From Tretioscincus oriximinensis (taxonomy: Eukaryota; Chordata; Lepidosauria; Squamata; Gymnophthalmidae), in the NCBI GenBank assembly GCA_022410635.1, contig JAJVDF010000248.1, forward strand, positions 1,113,241 to 1,177,240: 64,000 bases of DNA. The letters are read 5' to 3'. The position numbers and the translations under genes were made by a program. The notes beneath the pieces were generated by a model that was not told the DNA's origin, made no database searches, and saw nothing but the letters and a program-made list of their open reading frames with translations. Position 1 is the first letter of the stretch; each line of letters opens with the position of its first letter. This document shows, one piece after another, positions 51,621-63,076 of the stretch.

Positions 51621-52734
51621 TTCTAATCAAGCAACTTTCAAGTTAATCAATACTTATTATTCATTGAAAAGACAAATGCTGAAGCTGAAGCTTAAATGCT
51701 TCATCCACATGGGACAACAGGACTCATTGGAAAAGATTCTAATGTGGGAAAAGACTGAAGGAAAATGGAGAAGGGATGGCAAAGGATGTGGTGGATATTG
51801 CTATGAAAGCAGCAAACATCTGCTTGGGCAGATTTTGGGAGGTAGTAGCAAATAGAGGAACCTGACGTACTATGGACCATTAATCACAAAGCATCAAATA
51901 CAACTAAGTGACTGTACAACATAAGAAATTCTTAACTGTTATCATAAGTTATGAACGGCATGTGGGATAGTTCAACATTCCAAGGTATAATGACCAATGG
52001 TAGAGCTCCTTTAAAGACCACAGTCCTGAGTTGGAAATTGACTAAAAGACAGAAAACAGAGAGAAGAAATAAATGGGCAGTTCTCTGGGTGGAANGATGT
52101 GAGAACTGGAGCCAGTACTGNGAAGAAAAGAAAGAACAAAGGAAGGAATGGATGAAATATGGAAGAAAGGAAGGAAAAAAACAAAGCAACAGCAAGTGAA
52201 AGGGGAATGGGAGGGGCAAGGGATGGAGTGAGTGATGGATAGGAGTGAGAGGAAGGAGGGGCTAGAGCTTACTGCATTACCATAATGCAACGGGCTAATT
52301 CCACTAGTGTTTAAAATATAAATCTCCCTCATAGCTTGCCAGGCAGAATAGGGCTCAAAGGAAACTAAATACCAAAAACTCTTTTACTGATAAAAGGTAT
52401 GATTTGCACTTGACCTTTTTCTGTTCCACAAATATGTCTAAGGGGCCTGCTCTCCACATGGCTTTCTGAATAGCCCAGAATGGCATCTGGACAGCAGACC
52501 TTTTAGACCACTTTCTGGAACAGAATAAGGCCAGGTTCAAATCAGGTAATAGTTTTCTTAAAGAGAGCTTCACACAATATAACTGAGGAACCAAAAGTTC
52601 AATCAATCATTTTTCAGGAAATAAAAGATGGATGGNAGGAAAGTTTTCATATTTCCAAATTAGGAGAGCACATATTAGTATTGCTCCATAATGCTTTCAG
52701 AGAGGCACATGGATATTCTTAAATATTCTTATTT

Positions 52735-53245
52735 AAGAATATAAGAAAAACCCTGCTGAATCAGGCCATATCCCACCTTGTACAGTATTCTGTCTCACAC
52801 AGTGGCCCATCAATTGCACTAGGCCCGTCTCAACCAGAACGCAAAACCCTCATCTTTCTGGATTCCCTTAAAATAGTATTTCGGATACACTGCCTGTTTT
52901 TCCATCCAAGTAGCTACTGGTGCTCCTGGCTTACATGAATTTTTCTAATCCTATTTTGAAGATATCCAGGCAGCTAGCTACCACCATCTCTTCTGGAAAT
53001 GAATCCCATAGAATACCATACCCTCTCTGGTAAAAAAAAAGGACTTTCCCTTGTCTGTCAGCTTCAAGGAGTACTTTCTGATCAAGTGTTATGTAATAAA
53101 GTAGTTTTTCTTTATTCAGCTAATCCATCCCATGCATGGTTTTACATACTTCAATTAGATCACCTTTTGAATCTGAAGAGTCCTAGACATTGCAACCTGA
53201 TTTCATAAGGGAAATGTTCCAGTCCCTTGATAATCACTTTCAGAC
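52735..53245. repeat. LINE-type interspersed repeat, copy B
   Basis: Same family and same orientation as 765-1350: AACCCTGCTGAATCAGGCCA, TCTGTCTCACACAGTGGCCC, CCACCATCTCTTCTGGAAAT, CAATTAGATCACCT and CCAGTCCCTTGATAA. Better preserved than copy A at its 5' end. Confidence 0.65.
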
Positions 53246-54639
53246 ATTATCACATTTTCATAGTTAATTCAATTGGCAAACTGCATTATTCAAATTACAA
53301 TGTTTTAATTCCCAGGAATTGTTCACAATTTGAAAGAGGCACTAAATGATAGCTCTTTTCAGTAACTAGGAATGTCCAATAAAATAGGAATGCTAGTATA
53401 TATTTGGCTTATCATTTTTTGGTTTAACGGATTTAGCTTACCTCAAGATAAAAAGAGAATGCAAAATATGTCTTATTTTCCTTTGAATTATCTTTATAGA
53501 TTTAATTGTGTGGGTTGGTGTTTTAAAAATGTGTCAGTCAACCATATGTTTTTGTACTTCAGTTTACAAATTAGTCTGCAAACTGCCTGAAGCACTGGAA
53601 GGTGGTAAAGTAGATTACAAANCTGAATTTGTATACATTCAAATATGGACTGGATGTAGCAACCTAAAATCAGATGTCTGATTAAGCAATGAAGCATTTC
53701 CTGGCCTGGCTTCCCTATATTAACTCCTGCATTATCTGAAAAGCCATTTTTAATTTCAGACTGGAAAAGCAAACTTCTCAGTAAAAGACTCCTTTTTTCT
53801 CCTGCCTCATTAAGATTCAGTTCAAAGATTTAAAAAATCTAAATATGCACCAAGTTATCTTGACCTTTGACTGATTAACACCTTCACATCTCATTTTTTC
53901 AAATATTGTTTTTAGTGTGTTTATTTTAGATTTTTATTTTATTGCTCTAACTCACCCAAAGTCCTCTGTATATAGGGGTGGGATAACATGCAAATAAATA
54001 AAGCATATTTAAATCCAAGCTGTAAGAGAATTTCGGGGGAGTGAAGGTAAATATGTACACCAAAAACACATGACCCTGCTTGCTTTAGCTGAAAAGTCTT
54101 ATGATCATTAATGTAGCTATGTACATTAAATACATATACAGTATATTTAAAATATTTTAGCAGTATGAACCCGTAAGTTAAATACGCAAGAGCTACAATC
54201 TATATTTCTAAGTGTAAGCAATTGTTAATTATGAAACTGTCTCTTTTTATTACATTTCAATTTAAGTTACTTTTTGTTGAGGGGATTTTTTTAATATTAA
54301 ATGCATTTATAACCCAGTTCCAATGGCTTCCGGGTCATGCTGCATGTTCTTTATCAGCTTTCCCCCCCATAATATTGGAAACACCACTAGATGTTACTTT
54401 TTTGCAGTCTTTGAATTTCATGTATCAAAACTTGAATCCTTAAAAGTATTGTGATTCAACTGAAATTAGACTGATATAGTTTTGTACTCTTTAATTTTCA
54501 TAATTGAATTTTTTGGGGTGAAAAGTTGTACTGTGCAAATGGCCAGTAATACTATACTTCTAAATGGTGCATCTTTAAGTACAATTTTTGCATCTTTCTT
54601 ACAACAATTATGACAATGGAAGACTTTTGTTTAATACCC

Positions 54640-55526
54640 TGGAACTTTCTTGTGGTGCTCTCCAGAGGTTAGTCTTGTCTCCCAAGCTCTTTAGCATCAG
54701 GTGAGCCAGTCGATGNTTTGACTGCTGCCTGGAGACAGTGATGGGCTGGATGTGAACCAACAAATTGAAGCTGAATCCAGACAAGATAGAGGTACTCTGT
54801 GTCAAAGGATCCAGAATCCAGGAAGGGGAACCACTTCCTTCATGGAGAATTTTGCCCAGAAAGATCAAGTTCATGATCTGGGAGTGCTTTTGGATTCATC
54901 TCTGTCACTTGAGGCTCAGGTGGCGATGACAGCCAGGAGTGCCTACCCCCATCTGTGGCTAGTTCACGAGCTCCAGCCATTCCTGGTTATGATTAACTTG
55001 GCCACAGTAATCCACATTCTGGTAACTTCCAGACTTGACTACTATAATACCCTTTAAAATGATCCAGAAGTTGCAATTAGTGCAGAATGCAGCAGCCCAA
55101 TTGCTGACAGGAGTCTCTGGCTGGATGAACATCACACTGGTACTTGATCTGCACTGGTTACCTGTTCACTACCTAGCCCAATTCAAGGTGTTGATATTAG
55201 CAAACAAAGTCCTAAACTGCTTGGCCCCAGGCTATCTGATAGGTCCTCCACTTATAGAGATAAAGGTGGTATGAGCTGGCAGGTAGGCTTTCTCTGTGGT
55301 GCCTCCCACACTCTGGANCAGCCTTCCACCAGGCACCTACACTGTGTAGTTTTCGGCGCTTGGTAAAAGCATATCTCTTTACCCAGGTTTTTGACTCTTA
55401 GCTGCATTTGTCCTTCCAGGGACAAATTAAACTAAGGTGTGTTCTATTTTTTTAATTTCTGTAACCTGTCCTGGGGCCTTTGGTGAAGGGTAGGATATGA
55501 ATCCCTGAGTAAACAGATAAATATAT
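54640..55526 (+). mobile_element. L2-type LINE, RT C-terminal part and 3' UTR
   Basis: Reads VHDLGVLLDSSLSLEAQVAM, then VTSRLDYYNTL, then KLQLVQNAAAQLLTGVSGWM and LDLHWLPVHYLAQFKVLILA. This is the L2/CR1-superfamily reverse transcriptase thumb and C-terminal region. The 3' end GGGTAGGATATGAAT followed by AAACAGATAAATA-like text is typical of L2. Frameshifts make it inactive. Confidence 0.75.
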
Positions 55527-55689
55527 TTCAGAGANATAGCCGTGTTAGTCTAGCAGAAAGTCCAGCAAAGGAGCTAGCAGCACTTTGAGACTAACTTGAG
55601 AAAAGTGGTTGGCATAAGCTTTCGTAGACAGGTCTGAAGAAGTAGACCTGTCTACGAAAGCTTATGCCAACCACTTTTCTCAAGTTAAT
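55527..55689. mobile_element. Second palindromic Penelope-tail insertion
   Basis: Arms 55593-55635 and 55644-55686 are exact 43-base reverse complements around GAAGAAGT. The outer left part is the reversed tail (TAGCCGTGTTAGTCTAGCAG). ATAAATATAT flanks at 55517-55526 and 55690-55699, a probable 10-base target duplication, although the site is AT-rich. It sits at the L2 3' end. Confidence 0.75.
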
Positions 55690-58600
55690 ATAAATATATG
55701 TATTGGTACTAACACTAATAATTTGTTGTACCAAGAACCCATTGCTAATTCAAATGCGTAAGTAATGTAAGCAAGATTTGTATTCCAAAATGCAGTCTCA
55801 GGAGCTGGAAGAAGGAAAAGCAATGCATAATAAAACTAGCTCTCCTAGGATGAAAGCAGCAGTGGGTCTCAGCTTTCAACCATCATATTGCATTTGTTAT
55901 ATTCTTTTTGCTCCCTATTTTTGGGCAAACTATGTGAAGAAAAAACTGATCTGATTTTAATGTATGTAAATAACATACATATTTGATGCACAGGTAAAAA
56001 CACATGATTCTCCAGTTTTTGGAAATTTGAGTATCACCATGTGGGTCATATTCTTAAAAGATTTCAAAATAAAATGTGTTATGGAAACCAGTAGTCACTG
56101 TTCAAACAGAAAACTACTTTTGCTTAAAATGTGGACCCTAAGACAAACATACCTTTGATTGATTTCTACATTTTCCACAAATATGCATCCTGATTTTTTT
56201 AAAGTAACTTTAACAACATTTCATTTAATTTACAGTAATGCAACAATGGTTTATATAGAACAAAGCAAAAACTTTTATGGATTGTCAAAAGAAAGGATAG
56301 TCATTAACAAGGAAAGATGAAGAGCATCTAGGTCACGTCTGAAATGTATTTGCAGATGCCGTAAGAAGCATGATCAAAAGAGCAGACTATGAAAAAGAGC
56401 TTCAAAGACATAGCTAAAAGGATAGGGAAGCTGTACTCAGATGTAAGTAGAAACATCTTACACAGAACAACTTTGATGCGGTGAGATAAGCCAAAAAAGG
56501 TTCATCTATAGACGAAAAGAGTTTTCGTTTTTAAAAAAAGCATTTTAAAATTATTGAAAACCATTCCTCTAGCACTTAATAAATAATTGAGAAGAGGCAC
56601 ATATGAAGACAGCTATTGCCACCCTAGTTCCAGAAAGTGAGTGAGCTATCAGAAAAAAAATTATTTTGCCTCAAATTGTGCTAGTTAAGAAATTAAAAAA
56701 AAGAAGCCGATCAAAATCATACTTCCCACCAATATTTTTCCATTTGTTTCCCTAACCAGCCTTTTCCAGATGTTTTTTACTAGTTTCCACCAATCTCAAT
56801 AAATATGGGCCACATTCTAGCCCAAGAACATTTGGAAAACAGCAGGCTTCAAAGATTGCAAATCTGGCCACCAAGATGAAAAACAATAATTTACTTTTTT
56901 AAATTTCTACTGCTAGTTAAGATTTACGTTCTTTTGCTGTAGCAGATGTATATCGCATGTCTACTAACTCAAAGAATGAATGGCTTTTAAAACAATTTCA
57001 TATACACAGAGTCCCAAATGAGTTTATGCTCTTTGGTCGGCCTGTTTGTGCAAGTTTTTAGTTCAGTTTGCAGCCACTATAATTGTAAACAAAATGGCTG
57101 AGGTCAGTAACAGTAAAAAAAAAAGGAATGAAATGAAAGTATACTTAAATGAAGAATAAAAATATCAGAATATAAAGTCTGTATAAAGTAACATTACTGT
57201 GGGACACTCTGTATATTCTGATGCCGAATCCTCATAATGGTTTTTGAATTTATAACACTATCCTATCTGTGCCTTCTCACATCAAGTTTTACTATGTCCT
57301 ATGAAACTTCTCCTAAGCATTACTAAGAATCACTGACTAAACTATGGAAATACAATAACCACTATAGAACAGTTGAAATGTGTCTTTGTTCCTTTGTACT
57401 GTCTTCTGCTTTGGCACGGACCCTTCNGCTCCCAAATCATTATAAATGAGTACTCATGACTAACAGATCAAAGTCATAGTTACAGAGCAGATGAGAGTAG
57501 TATGTTCATCAAATGAAAATGACATGCTTAGTTAGCAGAGTATCTTCACTTGACAGAAATTACTCTCCAAATTCAAATGCCAACTTATAATATTAAACTG
57601 CATTTCAGTACTACAGATGGCTCCAGGGCAAGAGGAAATTTGGAATATTCTTCAATTGCCTCTTACCACCACTGCCAAAACAGAAAAGGCAAGCTTGTTA
57701 TGATCTCAGGACTTAACCTTCTCTATTGGTTCTTTGCATTATTGTTCCTGTTCCCAAATACCTGGATGTTAGGAAGCACTTGTACATTTCCATACTTGCT
57801 AGCATTTGGTTATTTTGGAACAGAAATTGTAACATGAAGAGCTTACAGACAGAGTTAAGGAACTGTTGCTTGCTTTACCATGATCCTGATGTATTAGATT
57901 TTTTATTTACTAACCAGGGATTATATTGACAATGTCACTAATGTGTGTGGCATTTCCAAAATAGTCCAGTGGGGATCAGAATGAAACTCATTGAAAGCAC
58001 TCACAAACTTTCCCCAGTTCCTCTGGGTGGCCCTGAAAGTCAGGGTCTGAAGATATAGGTGGGTGGCTATAAAAGGTAACAGACCAGAGACTCATGTTTG
58101 CCAGACTTCAAGACTCCCACAGCTTAAGATCCCAAATTCCAGGAAGCCAGGAAGCAAAAGAAGCAAAACCAGCTCTGAGTCGTTGGTATTCCATTTCGAC
58201 CTCCTTCCACACTCAATTCTGCAAGATCAAAAGCCTTGTGGTAATCCAAGCATAGAACTTCTTAGCTCCTCTCCCTTCTGACACAGTCTCTCCTCTAACA
58301 CTAAAAAGCCAAATGAAGGCAAATGAATTTATTTAGACGCAGTAGGTATCAGATTATCAGGTTGGGGTGCCCAAAACTAACCATTCAAAGAGAGAGACAG
58401 AAAACTGATGACTCACCTGAATTAATGGTAGCCACTATGTGAGGGACTGTCTTGACCATCCATTATCTCTGCTTAAAAGTACTTTTTAAGTAGTCCATAC
58501 AGAATTAACTTAAGATAAAGGTAAAAATTAAAGGCAAACAGAAAGATTTCTGTTGTTTATAAAAGAGTAATGAAGAATGCTAATGGAAGTAGGAATAAAT

Positions 58601-59047
58601 GTATTACAAGCAGATTCACTTAAGAAAATTATTTAAAAAGAAAATGCAAAANAACTACTTTAACCAGACAAGGGATGAAGCTGAATCATGAGGGAGAGGT
58701 TGGCTAGAAATCAAAAGAATGTGGAATCAGTTGTGTGCTGACAGTTCAAAGAAATTAGAATTCATATAAGCTGGGCAAATAAAAAAAGATAATGGGAACA
58801 CCACGGTAAGGAATGCTAGAAACAAAAAGAAGCATTAAAGGCAACACCATAGAAATCATTACTTAAGATAAGAGAAACAAGACTCCAATGAAAAATTAAA
58901 GACAAATCTTGGGAGGATGTGAGTAATATAAAAGCCAGAATAAGTTTCAAGAAAAACAAAGAATGCTTTTGATCTAGCTCCATTGTCCTCAGAAATTCAG
59001 AACTGGGAGGATAAAGAATATAAAGTCAGCAGATAAAAAAATTCATA

Positions 59048-59129
59048 TATACTGCTCAAAACAATTAAGGGAATACTTAGTGTTACACAGTTATGTTAAC
59101 ATGTTCCCTTAATTGTTTTGAGCAGTATA
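59048..59129. mobile_element. 82-bp Tc1/mariner-type MITE, copy 2
   Basis: Inverted ends TATACTGCTCAAAACAATTA and its reverse complement. Same length as copy 1 at 27335 and matches it in the opposite orientation with a few substitutions. Confidence 0.85.
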
Positions 59130-60847
59130 TATTTCAAGAAAGAAAATCTTTTTCTCAAAAATACCAAACTGGTGTCAAGATTATTAGAGTTCTACAAAGC
59201 CAAAAAAGTAGTATCATCTAGATTAGCAGACATCGTATTATTACCCTAATAACTGAGAAAAAGTTTATTTTCCACCTGAAATAGCCAGGATTTACTTTTA
59301 GACTTTGTACCTGCTAGTTTTAATATACATCCACTATTGAATTGTACTTGCCTATTACAAGCGATGGGACCATGCTTATCATTGAAAGGCATGGGTTAAA
59401 ATAAAACCAGAGAAACAATCAGATATCTTCCAAATAGTTCAAAAAGAGATTACTAAGCAAAAACAGATTTTGGAAAAATGGATCAGTTGGTAGCTTCTGA
59501 ATATTGTTTCTCTTTGGGTCTTGATTGATAGGTTAGCCTTCTGTGTCAGAGTATAGGACCCTCAAGAAACATTATTCACAGTAAATACTGAAAGGCCACA
59601 CACTGAAAAACACACACACATGGATGTAACACAGCTCTATTCCTTAGGGCAGGAAGCTAACTGCCATCTTTTAGATCACTCATCTTTCCAAAGGTTGCCT
59701 TTGCTGACCTAAATCAATCAAATGAATCTAGACAATGCAGATTATCAAATGCAGCCAAACAAGATCTAGGTGGCTGAATGATCCTTGTGATAAAGAGTGA
59801 AAGATTGGCATTGTCCATAAAACCCTAGGGAATTCTCATCACCAGTCTTTCTTTCAGATGAAGTTGAACACCTCACTAGACAGATATCAATCCCCAGCCT
59901 CCCTTCTGGACTCTCCAGATGTTTCTACCTTTACTCTGAAAATCAGTGAAGACATTCCTCTTTCCCCTTGATATGAACTGCTTTGACCATCTGACTATGC
60001 AGCTTAGTCCAAGAGATCAATCGTCTCACTAATTTTTGCATGGAGGAAGACTTGCCTATTAATATATGCAATGGTTATTACATTATCATAGACAACATAA
60101 GGGCAATTCCATGTAAAATCAACCAATAAAACATTGATTTTGAAAGTCAATGTGATGGATTTTCAAAAAGAATTTTATTTGTTCCTTACCATGAGTCAAG
60201 TATAAACTGTGATTTTTTTTCCTTCTGACCACTCATTTCTGAGCTATCAAATTTTTAATATGGTTTAAAAAAACCACAAAATTTACTAACAGCCATATAC
60301 TTAATTTGCATTTACTTGAGAACCATAATACCTTCAGATGTGAATAGAGCTCTCTTTTGATATGCAACACAATGTTGTTGATGTTTGAAAATAATTTTCA
60401 AAAATTAAAATTTTCAAATAATAGAATTTTGATTTTTTTTAAAAAAAATTCTCACATAAAAGTACATGTCTTCCAGATATTCCCTCAAAACTTCAGAATG
60501 GTATGAGGTTTAATTTCAGGATTTACTGAAATCATCCACTTAGTCACTTTCCTCAATGCATTACTCACCCCGTGACCCCTTTTTTGAAAGGGGTGACAAC
60601 AGTGTTTGGACCACTTAATCTCCTCCATAAGACCAAATTTAAATAAATTAGAATAACACAATTCACTCTAGCAGCTTTACCAATAACACTGAAATATTAA
60701 CTACTCAACTGCATTGGTGGACAACCAGACCTCAACTGAGCTGCATAGAAATAGAACTAAAAGCTTCCATGCACAATCATGTCTGAACAAGTCTACTCCC
60801 ACCAAGTAGGCCTATGGCTCTATATAACTTGACAGTTTGTTGCATTA

Positions 60848-60902
60848 ATTATTGTTATTGTTATTGTTATTGTTATTGTTGTTATTATTATTATTATTAT
60901 TA
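60848..60902. repeat. (TTATTG)n / (TTA)n microsatellite
   Basis: About 55 bases of TTATTG units passing into TTA units, inside the foldback element. Confidence 0.9.
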
Positions 60903-60984
60903 CATGCAACAGAATTATGTTTACAATTTACATTCTTAAGTATTGATAGAGCCTATTTTGAAATAATATAACTGAATTAAATAA

Positions 60985-61257
60985 GCAAGCAACAACAACA
61001 GCAACAGCAAGAAGAACAAGAACAAGAAGAACAAGAAGAACAAGAACAGGGGTGGGCAATTAATTTTTCCCAAGGGGCCGCATGAGAAATTGGGGTGGTT
61101 TTAGAGGGCCGGATTAATATAGTTAACTCAGTTCTACCCAATACTGTATATAACTCTGAGCTAAGAGGGCCGGGCCGGTCAGAGACAGTAGGAGGGCCGC
61201 ATGTGGCCCTCGGGCCGCCCCTTGCCCAGGTCTGAACAAGAAGAACAAGAACAAGAA
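60985..61257. repeat. AACAAGAAG-type microsatellite interrupted by a MITE
   Basis: AACAAC, then AACAAGAAGAAC units up to 61046, resuming after 61234. The gap is the MITE at 61047-61234. Confidence 0.85.
61047..61234. mobile_element. 188-bp hAT-type MITE nested in a microsatellite
   Basis: Starts CAGGGGTGGGCAA, ends TTGCCCAGGTCTG (inverted, 3 mismatches in 13), and is GC-rich inside with repeated GGGCCG blocks. AACAAGAA stands on both sides, an 8-base duplication as hAT elements make, though the repeat context makes this weak evidence alone. Confidence 0.75.
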
Positions 61258-61991
61258 TCTATTAGAAGATTTACTACAATAAATTCTAGAACACATTACC
61301 TGGAACATTCCACTATGACAATGTTTAAGTGACTTAAGGCAACTGAATTTCCTATTATTCTGTAAGATAAAAGTTTAATTTTTTTATACCATTGGTATAC
61401 CATTCTAAAATTTTGAGGGAATATGTAGAAGATATGTACTTTTATGTGAGAACTTTTTCAAAAAAATTCAGAATTCTGTTTTCAAAATTCTATTATTTGA
61501 AAATAATTTTCAAAAATAAAAATTTTCAAACATCAATGACATCAACGACATTGTGTTGCATATCAAAAGAAAGCTCTGTTCATAGGCTTTAAAAATGATA
61601 CATGTTTTATGTCTGTAGGTATTATGGTTTTCAAATAACTGTAATTTATGTACAGTATATGGCTCTTAGCTTTTTTTTCATATTCCAGTAATTTTGGAAA
61701 TTCNATAAGTAAATAACAAGTGGTTCAAAAACAACAAAAATTATAATTTTTACTCTCTTTATAATAAGGAACATATGCACACAGAATTAGCAACATTCAT
61801 GACATGAAGCTTTTATTCACTGGTTGATTTGACATGGATTTACCCATAAGTAAAAAATACTAAGTAAAAGGTTGATTTATAATACCCTTGTTACCAAACT
61901 AAAAACAAACCAATTCAATGACCACACAAATTTCCAACAATCCCACTTAAAAATCTTGGCAAGCAACTAAGATTTTCTTCACACTGGGGAT

Positions 61992-62261
61992 TCAAAAAGA
62001 AAGAATTTTAGGCCTTTTCAGAAACAAAGACGGACCTCCTCCAAGTGAAGATCCAGAGGAAGACTGCTTCACAGACATGGATCCAGATCCTGAAAGGCTT
62101 GCAGCCTTGACATAGCTGTAAACACTGATGGAAGCAGAATGTACATTCCTGAAGGGGGGATACCATGTCACACTAGCACTGGCCAGAACATAAGATAAGA
62201 TGTGAATATAAACGCCATGAGAAAACAGACACTCCAGTACAGCAATTTCTCCACCCTCCAA
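61992..62261 (-). other. Unassigned minus-strand open frame, probably not a gene
   Basis: 89 codons, serine- and glycine-rich in the C-terminal half (GSGSMSVKQSSSGSSLGGGP). No splice context, no family resemblance I recognise and no match to the expected PRKD3 N-terminus. Possibly part of an old repeat. Confidence 0.15.
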
Positions 62262-62743
62262 TGTGATTCATCCAATTCGTGGGTTTCTAGAAAACATTGC
62301 CAAGTCCAGATAGTGGACTTGTCCTGACTGTTATGGATAAGAAATGACTATAACGCCAGAAAGTGCCTGAGATAGGTGATGATCCACTGAAGGAAAAGAC
62401 AAAAACCACTATGTTGGTCTTAGCTGGAGTCTAGTANCACAGGATACTATTGATAAGTTCTTTAAAACCCTATACAAATAAGGTAAAAAAAATTCCCATG
62501 TCACACTGGCTCTTCCTACAGGAACATGTCCATAACATAATTAGCTAAGAGAATGGAGAAAATGCTTCCCCTCCCCTAGAATCAGTAAAGTAGCCAGGAT
62601 GANCCCCTACAAATTGTGGAGATCACCACACTGGAGATACCTCCTATTAGATCAAAATTAAACAAACAGCAAAAATGTACAAGAAAGAAAATGGTTTTTT
62701 TCCTCAGTTTAAAAATAGACGTTTCCTACTCTACTGCCTACAC

Positions 62744-63076
62744 CAGGGGTCCTCAAACTAAGGCCCGGGGGGCATATGCAGCCCACCGAGGACATTTTTC
62801 CAGCCCAGAACAGCACCGACCACTTCCCTCCCTCCCTTCCTTTCTTTCCTGAGCTCCCTCTCTCTTTCCCTTCTTTCCTCCCCTCCTCCTCCTCTTCCTC
62901 CTCCCTTCCTGGCTCCAGCCTCTTCTGCTGCGTCTAAGAGAGGAACTGGGATTCATGTAAGGTATGTGCAGTGTTCATAGGAATTTGTTCATAGGTTTTT
63001 TTAAAACTATAGTCCNGCCNTCCAACGGTCTGAGGGACAGTGAACTGGCCCCGTTTAAGAAGTTTGAGGACCCCTG
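62744..63076. mobile_element. 333-bp hAT-type MITE
   Basis: Perfect 16-base inverted ends, CAGGGGTCCTCAAACT and its complement. Flanks GCCTACAC and ATCTACAC agree at 6 of 8 positions, fitting an aged 8-base hAT duplication. The inside has a long pyrimidine-rich CCTTCCTT tract (about 62820-62915). Confidence 0.8.

Larger units (their letters stand above)
60101..61845. mobile_element. 1.75-kb long-inverted-repeat (foldback-type) DNA transposon
   Basis: The left end GGGCAATTCCATGTAAAATC and the reversed right end GGGTAAATCCATGTCAAATC pair, and the pairing continues with indels for roughly 350 bases. Matching inner blocks are AGAACCATAATACCTTCAGA (left) and CTGTAGGTATTATGGTTTTC (right), and TTTGAAAATAATTTTCAAAA in both arms. 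ATAA flanks both ends (60097-60100 and 61846-61849), a possible 4-base target duplication. There is no transposase frame. The centre holds simple repeats and a nested hAT-type MITE. Confidence 0.7.

Noticed and set aside
60848..61257. Array of short repeats considered as a CRISPR-like structure
   Set aside because: It is a simple microsatellite without unique spacers, in a vertebrate genome.
61992..62261. Candidate N-terminal exon of PRKD3 (serine/glycine-rich minus-strand frame)
   Set aside because: No resemblance to the conserved N-terminal block, and it does not splice in phase to the FPECGFFG exon by any signal I can see.
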